Source of the DNA: Xenorhabdus stockiae
GTDB lineage: Bacteria; Pseudomonadota; Gammaproteobacteria; Enterobacterales; Enterobacteriaceae
Length of the DNA: 64,000 bases
Direction of reading: 5' to 3'
Assembly: GCF_002632825.1 (NCBI RefSeq)
Contig: NZ_NJAJ01000009.1
Coordinates: forward strand, 1 to 64,000
Shown here: positions 42,367 through 51,473 of the stretch, in pieces
Numbering within the stretch: position 1 is the stretch's first letter
Layout: the number at the start of each line of letters is the position of its first letter
Notes under the pieces: model-generated
The model's input: the letters and a program-made list of their open reading frames with translations, nothing else
Database searches by the model: none
Told to the model about the DNA's origin: nothing
Made by a program: the position numbers and the translations under genes

Positions 42367-44034
42367 TTGGCTCAATATGTTTATAGTATGCACCGGGTTG
42401 GAAAAATTGTTCCCCCGAAAAGGCATATTCTGAAAAATATCTCTCTTAGTTTTTTCCCCGGAGCAAAAATCGGTGTTCTTGGTCTGAATGGTGCCGGTAA
42501 ATCGACCTTACTGCGTATCATGGCGGGCATTGATAAAGATATTGAGGGGGAAGCTCGCCCACAGCCTGGGATTAAAATCGGCTATTTGCCACAGGAGCCT
42601 AAACTTAATCTTGAGCACACTGTTCGCGAAGCGGTAGAAGAAGCCGTTGGCGAAGTTAAACATGCGCTGACACGTCTTGATGAAGTGTATGCTGCATATG
42701 CTGATCCTGATGCAGATTTTGACAAACTGGCAAAAGAGCAGGGTGAACTGGAAGCGATTATCCAGTCTCATGATGGTCATAATCTGGATAATCAGCTTGA
42801 GAGAGCGGCGGATGCTCTGCGTTTACCTGCATGGGATGCTAAAATTGAGCACCTGTCAGGGGGGGAACGTCGCCGTGTGGCAATTTGTCGCCTGCTGCTG
42901 GAAAAACCAGACATGCTGCTGCTGGATGAACCAACCAACCACCTTGATGCAGAATCTGTGGCGTGGCTGGAACGCTTCCTGCACGACTATGAAGGCACTG
43001 TCGTTGCAATTACCCATGACCGTTACTTCCTCGATAATGTGGCTGGCTGGATTTTGGAACTTGACCGTGGTGAAGGTATTCCGTGGGAAGGTAACTATTC
43101 TTCATGGCTGGAGCAAAAAGATGCTCGTCTGGCGCAGGAAGCTGCTTCAGAAGCGGCTCGCCGTAAATCCATTGAGAAAGAACTGGAATGGGTTCGTCAG
43201 AATCCAAAAGGGCGTCAGGCTAAAGGTAAGGCACGTTTGGCCCGCTTTGAAGAACTTAACAATGTTGAGTATCAAAAGCGCAATGAAACCAGTGAGTTGT
43301 TTATTCCACCAGGCCCACGTCTGGGAGACAAAGTACTGGAAGTCAGCAACCTGACCAAATCTTATGGTGATCGTGTTCTGATCGACAACCTGAGTTTTTC
43401 TCTGCCAAAAGGCGCAATTGTCGGGATTATTGGTCCGAATGGCGCCGGTAAATCAACTCTGTTCCGTATGCTGTCCGGTCAGGAACAGCCTGATTCCGGT
43501 TCAATCGCGCTGGGTGAAACAGTAACACTGGCCTCTGTTGACCAGTTCCGCGATGCCATGGATGATAAGAAAACGGTATGGGAAGAAGTTTCCGGTGGGC
43601 AGGATATTATGCGCATTGGTAACTTTGAGATCCCAAGCCGCGCCTATGTTGGCCGCTTTAACTTTAAGGGTGTGGATCAGGGCAAGCGCGTGGGTGAATT
43701 ATCCGGTGGTGAGCGTGGCCGTCTGCATCTGGCAAAACTTCTACAGGTTGGTGGCAACATGTTGCTGCTGGATGAACCAACCAATGATCTGGATATCGAA
43801 ACACTGCGTGCGCTGGAAAATGCCCTGCTGGAATTCCCTGGCTGTGCGATGGTTATTTCCCATGACCGCTGGTTCCTTGACCGCATTGCAACGCACATTA
43901 TCGATTATCAGGATGAAGGTAAAGTGACTTTCTTTGAAGGGAACTTTAGCGAATACGAAGATTACAAGAAGCGTACTCTGGGTGCTGAAGCACTGGAACC
44001 GCACCGTATTAAGTATAAAAAAATCAGCAAGTAA
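42367..44034 (+). CDS. ettA: Energy-dependent translational throttle protein EttA (ABC-F)
   Basis: 555 residues starting at TTG 42367, with AAGG upstream. Two ABC ATPase domains without membrane segments: Walker A GLNGAGKSTLLR and GPNGAGKSTLFR, signatures HLSGGERRRVA and ELSGGERGRLH, Walker B MLLLDEPTNHLD and MLLLDEPTNDLD. The linker between them contains the arm/PtIM region (KGRQAKGKARLARFEE). It binds the ribosomal E site and gates entry into elongation according to ATP/ADP ratio. Collinear with E. coli EttA. Confidence 0.98.
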   Translation: MAQYVYSMHRVGKIVPPKRHILKNISLSFFPGAKIGVLGLNGAGKSTLLRIMAGIDKDIEGEARPQPGIKIGYLPQEPKLNLEHTVREAVEEAVGEVKHALTRLDEVYAAYADPDADFDKLAKEQGELEAIIQSHDGHNLDNQLERAADALRLPAWDAKIEHLSGGERRRVAICRLLLEKPDMLLLDEPTNHLDAESVAWLERFLHDYEGTVVAITHDRYFLDNVAGWILELDRGEGIPWEGNYSSWLEQKDARLAQEAASEAARRKSIEKELEWVRQNPKGRQAKGKARLARFEELNNVEYQKRNETSELFIPPGPRLGDKVLEVSNLTKSYGDRVLIDNLSFSLPKGAIVGIIGPNGAGKSTLFRMLSGQEQPDSGSIALGETVTLASVDQFRDAMDDKKTVWEEVSGGQDIMRIGNFEIPSRAYVGRFNFKGVDQGKRVGELSGGERGRLHLAKLLQVGGNMLLLDEPTNDLDIETLRALENALLEFPGCAMVISHDRWFLDRIATHIIDYQDEGKVTFFEGNFSEYEDYKKRTLGAEALEPHRIKYKKISK

Positions 44035-44055
44035 AACTGATTTAAGTGAAATAGG

Positions 44056-44083
44056 AAACGGCCTGATATCAGGCCGTTTTTTT
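44056..44083 (+). terminator. Terminator of ettA
   Basis: A perfect AAACGGCCTGATATCAGGCC stem (self-complementary GGCCTGATATCAGGCC core) followed by seven T. It also faces the convergent gene ending at 44097. Confidence 0.93.
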
Positions 44084-44096
44084 AAGGAAATAACAA

Positions 44097-44825
44097 TCAG
44101 GATACCATTACTCTTCGTTCCTGAAAGGACTCATATGTCTTAACAATTTTACCGCTTTCCAGAGTAATCATGCTGTCAGCATATTGAATCAGGCGCTTAT
44201 CCTGAGAGGCGATAACGACGGTGCCTTTCTGCTCATGAGCGATAAATTTAAAGATATCAATAAACATCTTTAATTCCTGATGGTTCAGGTGACGAGTCGG
44301 TTCATCAGCAAACAAGTATTCAGGTCTTTTCACGATGGCTTTTGCCATAGCTGCTCGCTGTCTTTCATTTTCAGAAAGCTCACCTGGATAGTAACGGCTC
44401 TTATCACCTAATTTCACAATATCTAACGACTTCTGTGCAATTTTTACTGCCAGCTCCCGGGAAAGGGATAATCCGTAAGAATTAGACAATAACAAGTTAT
44501 CTAACAGCGTAAGTTCACTGGATAAATTAAAACTCTGGAAAATGAACCCACTACTTTGTGAATGAAACTGACCTAACTCGGAATCACTCATTAGTTTTAG
44601 CTTGTTATTATTAATGAATACATCTCCTTGATCTGGTTGTAACATACCCGAAGCAATCGATAGCAATGTGCTGTTTGTGGATGCTTTCGGCCCTGTTATC
44701 AAAGTAATTTCACCTGGTATAATAGAAAATGTGATGTCTGAAATCATTTCATAATTAACTGTATTACCAGTTAAACCATATGAAATATTGATAACTTCAA
44801 TCGATTTAAATTGATTTAAGTTCAT
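44097..44825 (-). CDS. Orphan ABC ATPase-like protein with degenerate nucleotide-binding motifs
   Basis: 242 residues, related to LolD/MacB-type ATPases (YEMISDITFSIIPGEITLITG; SGFIFQSFNLSSELTLLDN). Walker A is GPKASTNST at ~45-53: the essential Lys is Asn and two Gly are lost. The signature is LSENERQR (150-157) instead of LSGGQ-QR. Walker B LFADEPT (171-177) and the Q-loop Gln (97) are kept, but the H-loop His is Gln (IASQD, 208). No permease is adjacent. The frame is intact, so it may be a non-catalytic pseudoenzyme under selection or a young pseudogene. AT-rich, beside a 750-bp desert. Confidence 0.78.
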   Translation of the reverse strand: MNLNQFKSIEVINISYGLTGNTVNYEMISDITFSIIPGEITLITGPKASTNSTLLSIASGMLQPDQGDVFINNNKLKLMSDSELGQFHSQSSGFIFQSFNLSSELTLLDNLLLSNSYGLSLSRELAVKIAQKSLDIVKLGDKSRYYPGELSENERQRAAMAKAIVKRPEYLFADEPTRHLNHQELKMFIDIFKFIAHEQKGTVVIASQDKRLIQYADSMITLESGKIVKTYESFQERRVMVS

Positions 44826-45578
44826 ATTCTCAACACAATTAGGTTAAAAAGTTAAAGCTTTTTCCTTAAATATGTTATCTAAATCTATTTACAGTATTAT
44901 TAATATCAATAAGACATAATATGAATTCAAATAGTTCATTTGTGAAATATCTCGGTAATAATATACTAAACTTATGTCAATTATTATTTACAATTATTAT
45001 ATGATAAATGAGATATTTCTTAGTCTTAGAGTAAAATGTTAATGATTTTCGTCGTTACTAAGAAAAAGACAACATACATAAAAAAGGTATAAATTATTCT
45101 GTTTTTATTCCAATTTTATAATAAGGAAAAAAGTCATTTTACTCATATAAAAAATATAATGTTTTTTTTACATCACCTCCATCCTTTAATAGAAAACACA
45201 TGTAAAATGTGTGGTTATCATTGATAATAAAAGAATTTTATATAGATAAATCAACAGGTCCGTCCATTAAATGACTTATCTTCTGACAATTCAAGCCTAA
45301 ACGGAGAAACCTAAGCATCAAAAAATATTATTAACAGAATCTATTTTGTTACTATTGTAAAAATAACTAAACGAAACATTTAATTAGAGTACAATCGAGA
45401 ATAAAACATAAAATAACAAAAATTGCCATAGAAAATAAATCATTTTAATTAATCATTACGCTAATAACAGTTTAGGCTAATAGTATATATACTTTAATCT
45501 TTCAAGTTGCCGCCCGGTATAATTGTTTATTTTCGGTTGCTGCAACTTGAAATTTATTTTGGAGAATATGAACAATTG
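44826..45578. other. 753-bp very AT-rich gene desert
   Basis: No convincing gene. Short frames exist, for example 27 codons at 44921-45004 beginning MNSNSSFVKYLGNNILNLCQ, but with no clear ribosome site. Contains a truncated ERIC at 45485-45556 and presumably the promoter of the ABC-like gene. Confidence 0.4.
45485..45556 (+). repeat. ERIC element, internally deleted and diverged
   Basis: Left end TATATACTTTAATCTTTCAA and right end GCTGCAACTTGAAATTTA are recognisable; the central palindrome is absent. ~72 bp. Confidence 0.55.
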
Positions 45579-46805
45579 TTAATACGCTAACATTTCTTGA
45601 ACCAGTTCTACACACTGAAGAAAACGTTGATCATAATCAGGTGAGTTAACACATACATAATCAATATTATTTTTCTTCAACATACTTTCAAGCAATTGCT
45701 GAAACGCTTTACGATCCTGTTCACTTCCCAGGCTTCTTAACCCGTCAGCGATCCAAGGGGTGTTATTTTCTAATAAGATGACTAAGTCAAATCGATATTC
45801 ATCAATCAGTGCCTGAACGAAGGGGTGTTCTTTTCCTTCATAGCGCTTACAAAATGCCTGTGTTGTGACAAAATCAGTATCAATAAAAGCAACTTTGTTT
45901 GCGTATTTTACACAAAAATCAATATATTGAGCGTGACCTAAAGCTATTTTATCGTAATCAGAGTATTGCAGCGCCATCTCATCTCCCCCTAAATGGGAAA
46001 ATACATACTCACGCCCATATTCCCATGCACTGGTTGTGTTAAACATATTGGCCAGTTTATTGACCAGTGTGGATTTCCCGCTGGATTCGCCTCCGAGAAT
46101 GGCAACCGTACGTACAAAGAAAGGTTTTACTTCTGTTGGAATATATTCCCAATAGCGGAAAGGCGCCTGCCGTATCTGGCTGCCGCTGATATTCATAAAT
46201 GAACGTTGTGGATCGACAAGAATGGTTTCAATGCCAAAATGCTCTTTATAGAGAGGAACGTCTTGTGCTTCGCTGGAATAGATATACTGAGGGGTAATGC
46301 CTTTTGCAGACATAAATTGTTTTGCGCTCTGACTCCATTTTTCCCAGCCGTTTGGGTAGGGTTCGATACCTTGTTCATCAAAAGAATGGATATGAATATT
46401 TTTCTGATATTTGAATGTTTGTAACAGCCATCTCAGGCGATCACTGACGGTAGGTTGCTGAGACATGGAACTGTTGATAAACAACTCCCGATCCCGTAAT
46501 TCATCGTAACAGAGAAAAACGTGCAATTCATCGACCTGGCTGGATGCTCGCTGAATCAAATAGATATGCCCAGTATGTAACGGATAAAATTTACCAAACA
46601 CAACACCGATAGTTTTCTTTTCCATAGGGTACGCCAATCCTAAATGTTGATGAAGAGATGCTAATTTCTGTGCACTCGGGCTTTTTATCTTGCCGTTAAT
46701 GAGCTGGCTTAAATAGCCTTTCGTCATGCCACTTGCATCAGCAACTTGTTGTAAAGTGTGATTCGCCTGTTTAATTGCCTCTTTTAAATAGTCAAACTGC
46801 CCCAT
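45579..46805 (-). CDS. nadR: NadR: NAD regulator / NMN adenylyltransferase / ribosylnicotinamide kinase
   Basis: 408 residues from ATG 46805 (MGQFDYLKEAIKQ), preceded by AGGGGG at 5 nt. The N-terminal HTH is LQQVADASGMTKGYLSQLINGK. The adenylyltransferase domain has GVVFGKFYPLHTGHIYLIQ and the kinase domain the P-loop AILGGESSGKSTLVNKL. As repressor it controls NAD synthesis and salvage; as enzyme it salvages nicotinamide riboside. A perfect NadR box lies just upstream. Confidence 0.96.
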   Translation of the reverse strand: MGQFDYLKEAIKQANHTLQQVADASGMTKGYLSQLINGKIKSPSAQKLASLHQHLGLAYPMEKKTIGVVFGKFYPLHTGHIYLIQRASSQVDELHVFLCYDELRDRELFINSSMSQQPTVSDRLRWLLQTFKYQKNIHIHSFDEQGIEPYPNGWEKWSQSAKQFMSAKGITPQYIYSSEAQDVPLYKEHFGIETILVDPQRSFMNISGSQIRQAPFRYWEYIPTEVKPFFVRTVAILGGESSGKSTLVNKLANMFNTTSAWEYGREYVFSHLGGDEMALQYSDYDKIALGHAQYIDFCVKYANKVAFIDTDFVTTQAFCKRYEGKEHPFVQALIDEYRFDLVILLENNTPWIADGLRSLGSEQDRKAFQQLLESMLKKNNIDYVCVNSPDYDQRFLQCVELVQEMLAY

Positions 46806-46815
46806 ATAACCCCCT

Positions 46816-46841
46816 ATGTTGTTTAGTATACTAAACAACAT
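46816..46841. promoter_or_regulatory. NadR box upstream of nadR
   Basis: TGTTTA-GTATAC-TAAACA at 46820-46837 is the exact NadR consensus TGTTTA-N6-TAAACA. It extends to a perfect 26-bp palindrome. It is centred about 23 bp before the nadR start, implying autorepression. Confidence 0.88.
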
Positions 46842-46889
46842 AGCATGCCAACAGGGAAAGGTAAAAACAAAACTGGCCGGTTATCGGGC

Positions 46890-47016
46890 TATACACAATG
46901 GATTTCAAGGTGCGTCGCGGCGGCAAAGGAGTACATCCCCGGGAACATAGATAACTATGTGACTGGGGCGAACGAGTGCAGCCAACAAAGAGGCAACTTG
47001 AAAGACGAGGTATATA
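46890..47016 (-). repeat. Full-length ERIC element (127 bp), inverted orientation
   Basis: TATACACAATGGATTTCAAG at the left and CAACTTGAAAGACGAGGTAT at the right, with the ATAGATAACTATGTGACTGG centre. The right end touches the radA stop codon (47017-47019). Confidence 0.93.
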
Positions 47017-48402
47017 TTAATCATCCAGATCATCAAGAACAGACAGAGCATCTGACAATTTTTTAACGCCGAATACTTTCATGTCAGGCAATGATTTTTT
47101 GGACATATTGGCATAGGGCACAATTGCTCGTTTAAAGCCATGTTTAGCCGCTTCTGAAATACGCTCCTGACCGCTGGGAACAGGGCGGATTTCTCCTGCC
47201 AGCCCGACTTCACCAAAGACAACCAAATCACGGGGCAGAGGGCGGTCACGGAAACTGGAAACTAAAGAGAGCAGTAAAGCAAGGTCGGCGCTGGTTTCTG
47301 TCACTTTCACACCACCCACGACGTTAACAAAGACATCCTGATCAGCCATTTGCAAACCACCATGTTTGTGCAATATTGCCAGCAAAATTGCCAGTCGGTT
47401 CTGCTCAAGCCCTACAGCTACCCGGCGTGGATTAGGCATCATAGAGTGATCGACCAGTGCCTGAATTTCCACCAGCAGAGGACGAGTACCCTCCCAGACA
47501 ATCATGACAGAACTGCCGGAAGTAATTTCATCACCACGACTTAAAAAGATAGCAGAAGGGTTATTGACTTCCCGTAGCCCCTGTTCAGTCATGGCGAATA
47601 CACCCAGCTCATTAACTGCACCGAAACGATTTTTATGGCTGCGGAGAGTTCGGAAACGGGAATCGGCTTCACCATCCAGCATCACTGAGCAGTCAATACA
47701 GTGTTCCAGTACTTTCGGGCCTGCCAGAGAGCCATCTTTAGTCACATGGCCGACCATAATGATTGCAACTCCCCGGGTTTTGGCAAATCGGGTCAGATAA
47801 GCCGCTGTTTCTCTGACCTGTGCCACACTGCCGGGAGAAGACTGAATATCAGCCATATGCATAACCTGAATGGAGTCAATAACCATCAGCTTAGGCTGCT
47901 CTTGCTCGGCAATCAGGCAAATCTGCTCAATACTTGTTTCTGACAGCATGTTCAGTTTATCTGTCGGCAAGCCTAGTCGGTGTGCTCTCATGGCGACCTG
48001 CTGTAACGATTCCTCACCGGTGACATATAAGGTTTTCATTTGTTCAGATAGCAGACACATGGTTTGCAGTAACAGGGTACTTTTCCCCGCTCCCGGATTA
48101 CCGCCGATCAAAATAGCGCTACCGGGAACGACGCCTCCCCCCAGTACGCGGTCAAACTCTTTAAATCCGGTAGAAAATCGGGGCAATTCTTCCAGACTGA
48201 TTTCAGAAAGTTTTTGTACTTTGCTGACTCCGGCATCCCCTGCGTAACCGCTGAAACGTTCATTGCGGGGAGAGGACGCCGCGGCTAAACGGATTTCCGT
48301 GATGGTATTCCATGCCTGACATGCAGTACACTGCCCCTGCCAGCGGGGGTAATCTGCCCCACATTCGTTACAGACAAATGCCCGTTTTGCTGCTTTTGCC
48401 AC
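47017..48402 (-). CDS. radA: DNA repair/recombination ATPase RadA (Sms)
   Basis: 461 residues. N-terminal zinc finger CNECGADYPRWQGQCTAC, Walker A GGNPGAGKSTLLLQ near residue 100, RadA-specific HKNRFG near residue 255, and a C-terminal LonC-like domain. It drives branch migration of recombination intermediates. Situated between serB and nadR as in E. coli; its stop codon directly abuts an ERIC copy. Confidence 0.97.
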   Translation of the reverse strand: MAKAAKRAFVCNECGADYPRWQGQCTACQAWNTITEIRLAAASSPRNERFSGYAGDAGVSKVQKLSEISLEELPRFSTGFKEFDRVLGGGVVPGSAILIGGNPGAGKSTLLLQTMCLLSEQMKTLYVTGEESLQQVAMRAHRLGLPTDKLNMLSETSIEQICLIAEQEQPKLMVIDSIQVMHMADIQSSPGSVAQVRETAAYLTRFAKTRGVAIIMVGHVTKDGSLAGPKVLEHCIDCSVMLDGEADSRFRTLRSHKNRFGAVNELGVFAMTEQGLREVNNPSAIFLSRGDEITSGSSVMIVWEGTRPLLVEIQALVDHSMMPNPRRVAVGLEQNRLAILLAILHKHGGLQMADQDVFVNVVGGVKVTETSADLALLLSLVSSFRDRPLPRDLVVFGEVGLAGEIRPVPSGQERISEAAKHGFKRAIVPYANMSKKSLPDMKVFGVKKLSDALSVLDDLDD

Positions 48403-48434
48403 TCTATTCTCCCTATACTTCTACAAAATAATTT

Positions 48435-49412
48435 TTAACGTTCTTCGTGTTTCAGGCCACCGCTCAAAACACACAGAACGCCCATTAAATCCGCATGGCG
48501 AATACCTACTTTAGCGTGCGTGTATACTTTTGGTTTTGCGTGATAGGCAATGCCCAGACCTGCCTTGCGGATCATTTTCAAATCGTTAGCACCATCGCCT
48601 ATGGCGACAGTCTGGCTAAGGGGGATATCCAGCTCTTTTGCCAGCCGTATTAATGTGGTGGCTTTATATTTCGCATCAACGATTGGCCCTTTGATTTTGC
48701 CGGTTAATTTGCCGTCTTTTATTTCAAGTTGGTTGGCAACGGAGGCAAAAAGACGTAGTTGCTGGCGCAGAGTATCAGCGAAGAAAGTAAAGCCTCCGGA
48801 GGCAATGGCGACATGCCAGTCGAGGGATTGTAGTTTGCGGACAAGGCTGGTTAAACCGGATGTAAGAGGCAGAGTATCCATGACTTGCTGCAATATTGCG
48901 GCATCAGCGCCAGCCAGTTGGGCAACCCGTTGATGAAGGCTTTCTGAGAAATCTAACTCTCCCTGCATGGCTCGCTCTGTAATTTCAGCAACTTTATCAC
49001 CTACACCAGCCAGTCGTGCAATTTCATCAATACATTCAATCTGAATGGCAGTTGAATCCATATCCATGACTAATAAACCGGGTGAACGCAGACGGGGGAT
49101 CTGTCCCAACGGAACAACATCCAGACAACACTCATCCGCCAGTCGTTTGATACGCGGCGACAAGCCGCCGGCGATACGAACAACCTGATAATCATCAATG
49201 CGCCATGAGGAAACAACAACAATAGCGACTCCCAGACGATGCTGAAAATCACTGATCCGTTGTTTATCCAGATTGCGGCCATACAACAGCCAGCCTCTGT
49301 CTCCTGCTCGGTAATCCAGTGGCATGACTTCATCTCCACTGAGAGATAGTGGTAATCCCGGCCATTTATGGATTTCATCGGGTAAGTAACGATAGGCCAG
49401 ATTGTTAGACAT
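48435..49412 (-). CDS. serB: Phosphoserine phosphatase
   Basis: 325 residues from ATG 49412 (MSNNLAYRYLPDEI), with AGGAG upstream; the open frame extends to 49463 but without homology. HAD-fold enzyme for the last step of serine synthesis. Motif I LLVMDMDSTAIQIECIDEIA, motif II ASGGFTFFADTL, motif III/IV AIGDGANDLKMI. Divergent from ytjB, 32 bp upstream of radA. Confidence 0.97.
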   Translation of the reverse strand: MSNNLAYRYLPDEIHKWPGLPLSLSGDEVMPLDYRAGDRGWLLYGRNLDKQRISDFQHRLGVAIVVVSSWRIDDYQVVRIAGGLSPRIKRLADECCLDVVPLGQIPRLRSPGLLVMDMDSTAIQIECIDEIARLAGVGDKVAEITERAMQGELDFSESLHQRVAQLAGADAAILQQVMDTLPLTSGLTSLVRKLQSLDWHVAIASGGFTFFADTLRQQLRLFASVANQLEIKDGKLTGKIKGPIVDAKYKATTLIRLAKELDIPLSQTVAIGDGANDLKMIRKAGLGIAYHAKPKVYTHAKVGIRHADLMGVLCVLSGGLKHEER

Positions 49413-49538
49413 GAATATCGACTCCTGTAATTCCATGTAACATGTAATAAATAGGGCAGGCAAAAAATGCTTTTCAAACTATCCTATCACTACTGCATCT
49501 GGCAACATGGAATGTAACGAGCATTAGGTGGGATAACT

Positions 49539-50195
49539 ATGAGTAAAGCAAAATTAAAATTTCGACTGCACAAAACCGCAATTATCTTAATATGTATAGC
49601 ATTATTGGTCTTGTTGATGCAGGGCGTATCCTATTTTAGCCGTTCACAACAACAGGCCCATATGGATCAGTTTGAAGATCTGGCAAGGACATTGGCAAAA
49701 CAGGTTGCATTCAGCCTGTCTGCTGATATGGAGAATGGCAGCAAGGAAGTCAATAATCAAAAGATTATGGATAATCTGAACTATTTAACCAATAAAAGTC
49801 GTATTCTCGATGCCAGTGTTTATCTGGAAAACGGAATACAGATTGCGCGGAGTGGCGAACTGGTTTCTGTCCGGGAACGGTTATCTTTGGATGGTAAAAA
49901 AGCGGGCAGTTATTTCAATCAGCAAATTGTGGTTCCTATACCGGGAAAAAATAAACCGAAAGGTTTTCTGCGCCTGACTCTGGATACACACAGGTTGGCA
50001 ACAGAAGCCAAGCAGGTGGATAATACGACTAATCTGCTCAGGGTCATGTTGCTATTAGCTCTGGCGATTGGCTTTATTCTTGCTCATAATTTATTACAGC
50101 TAGCTCCCAGCCGTTGGCAGCAATCCCCTTATTTGTTGACTGCCAAAACCAAATCATCGGATGAAAATAATAAAGGAGATGAATCTGCCCGTTAA
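49539..50195 (+). CDS. ytjB: Smp/YtjB family membrane protein
   Basis: 218 residues. An N-terminal TM helix (TAIILICIALLVLLMQGVSY), a periplasmic domain of ~130 residues with ILDASVYLENGIQIARSGE, and a C-terminal TM helix (LLRVMLLLALAIGFILAH). The topology resembles a sensor without a kinase. Function is not established. Divergent from serB as in E. coli. Confidence 0.92.
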   Translation: MSKAKLKFRLHKTAIILICIALLVLLMQGVSYFSRSQQQAHMDQFEDLARTLAKQVAFSLSADMENGSKEVNNQKIMDNLNYLTNKSRILDASVYLENGIQIARSGELVSVRERLSLDGKKAGSYFNQQIVVPIPGKNKPKGFLRLTLDTHRLATEAKQVDNTTNLLRVMLLLALAIGFILAHNLLQLAPSRWQQSPYLLTAKTKSSDENNKGDESAR

Positions 50196-50352
50196 CTGGT
50201 ATTGGTGCCAGAACTACCTTTATTTAAATAAAGACTATTTAAATAAAAAGTGCTTTGAGAAATAGTTTTCCGGGCAGAAAAGAAACGGTGCTGTATTGAG
50301 CAAGATGGTCTGCTGACTAAAATGAAGCCAAACACAGCGCTGTTCCTTACCG

Positions 50353-50634
50353 CTATTTATCGTAATACAATTTGACGCAAATAGAATAAATCACACAATG
50401 TAACAGTGCCGCCGCTATTGAACCGTAAAAAATGATGGTGTGATGCGGTAGAGCTGAACTAAGCAGCGGAATGTGATCAAAACGAAAAACATACATATGA
50501 AAAGAAATAGCCAGAATTGTCAGTATAATTCCTGAAACATTGTGATAAATATGATGTGATAATAAAAGGTGCTTTATCAAAAAGAAAAAAGGGATAAGCA
50601 TGAATAAAGAAATTATTATGTAAGTCATTATCAT
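50353..50634 (-). CDS. Small membrane protein of unknown function
   Basis: 93 residues (or 91 from ATG 50628, which sits 9 nt after a GGAG). About three hydrophobic helices: YIIISLFMLIPFFFLIKHLL, GIILTILAISFHMYVF and IFYGSIAAALLHCVIYSICV. No family recognised. Located at the synteny break after ytjB. Confidence 0.55.
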   Translation of the reverse strand: MIMTYIIISLFMLIPFFFLIKHLLLSHHIYHNVSGIILTILAISFHMYVFRFDHIPLLSSALPHHTIIFYGSIAAALLHCVIYSICVKLYYDK

Positions 50635-50905
50635 TTACTCCGGTATTATAAAATTTCACCATGAAAATGTTTTCTGAGTATCACTATAAATAAACGTTTT
50701 TCCTTTTATTACTCTTGTTTTCCTTTTCCGCTGTGCAATCTATTTTTGCTTTATCTAAAGTGATGAGGTAAAGATAGACCTCTCTTTATATATAGATATT
50801 AAATATAGTTATTATTTATATTTCCTATAATGTTAATGAGTTTTTTAATTATCATTCTTACAGCGAGAATATAGGAATATTCTGCTTTTTATCCAATGTT
50901 AGTAT

Positions 50906-51295
50906 TCAGTGATTAAATTTTAAGGGTAATGCAATACCAAATATCAGAAATAATAATATAACTAATGCCGTGTTTGTTAATTCATATAAAGGGGGGATTG
51001 ATTGGTTTAAAACCGGGTCTTTAATTTCTGCATTTTTTTCGTCTAATAAATATTGATTATCATAAATACCTGAAAGTATTTTTTCAGCACGTTGATGCTC
51101 AGAATAATGAACCAGCAGCTTCACACCACCAAAGGCATGGGAGCACATATAAGTATTCCATACCACTCCTTCATCTAATATTTGGGCATAGATGCCTTCT
51201 GATAGCATTCTGCCCCGAATAATATGAGCTTCTATCGGCGACATAAACGTTGCCAGATACTGCATATACCCTATTTTCGGAGATATGTTCCACAT
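50906..51295 (-). CDS. DUF2007-type protein with C-terminal TM helix
   Basis: 129 residues from ATG 51295, with AAGGAG 5 nt upstream; the GTG at 51301 overlaps that site. Residues ~10-75 (YLATFMSPIEAHIIRGRMLS, EGIYAQILDEGVV, AFGGVKLLVHYSEHQRAEKI) match the DUF2007 putative signal-transducing domain, and a C-terminal helix (ALVILLFLIFGIALPL) anchors it. Function unknown. Confidence 0.75.
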   Translation of the reverse strand: MWNISPKIGYMQYLATFMSPIEAHIIRGRMLSEGIYAQILDEGVVWNTYMCSHAFGGVKLLVHYSEHQRAEKILSGIYDNQYLLDEKNAEIKDPVLNQSIPPLYELTNTALVILLFLIFGIALPLKFNH

Positions 51296-51473
51296 AAGCA
51301 CTCCTTAATCAAACCGTAGGCAATATTCGTACCCATTAACCAAAGTATAATTTAACATCAGATATGAGCATATTTAAACAGCCTGAACTCTGTATAAAAC
51401 AGAATTCAGGCCTGATTGGAGGAACGATTTCGTCGTTTATTAAGGCAGATCATTTGGTGGTTTTATATGAGTA

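Noticed and set aside
39286-47016. Repeated 127-bp units as a possible CRISPR array
   Set aside because: Copies are dispersed kilobases apart, palindromic and of ERIC type; no short regularly spaced repeats.
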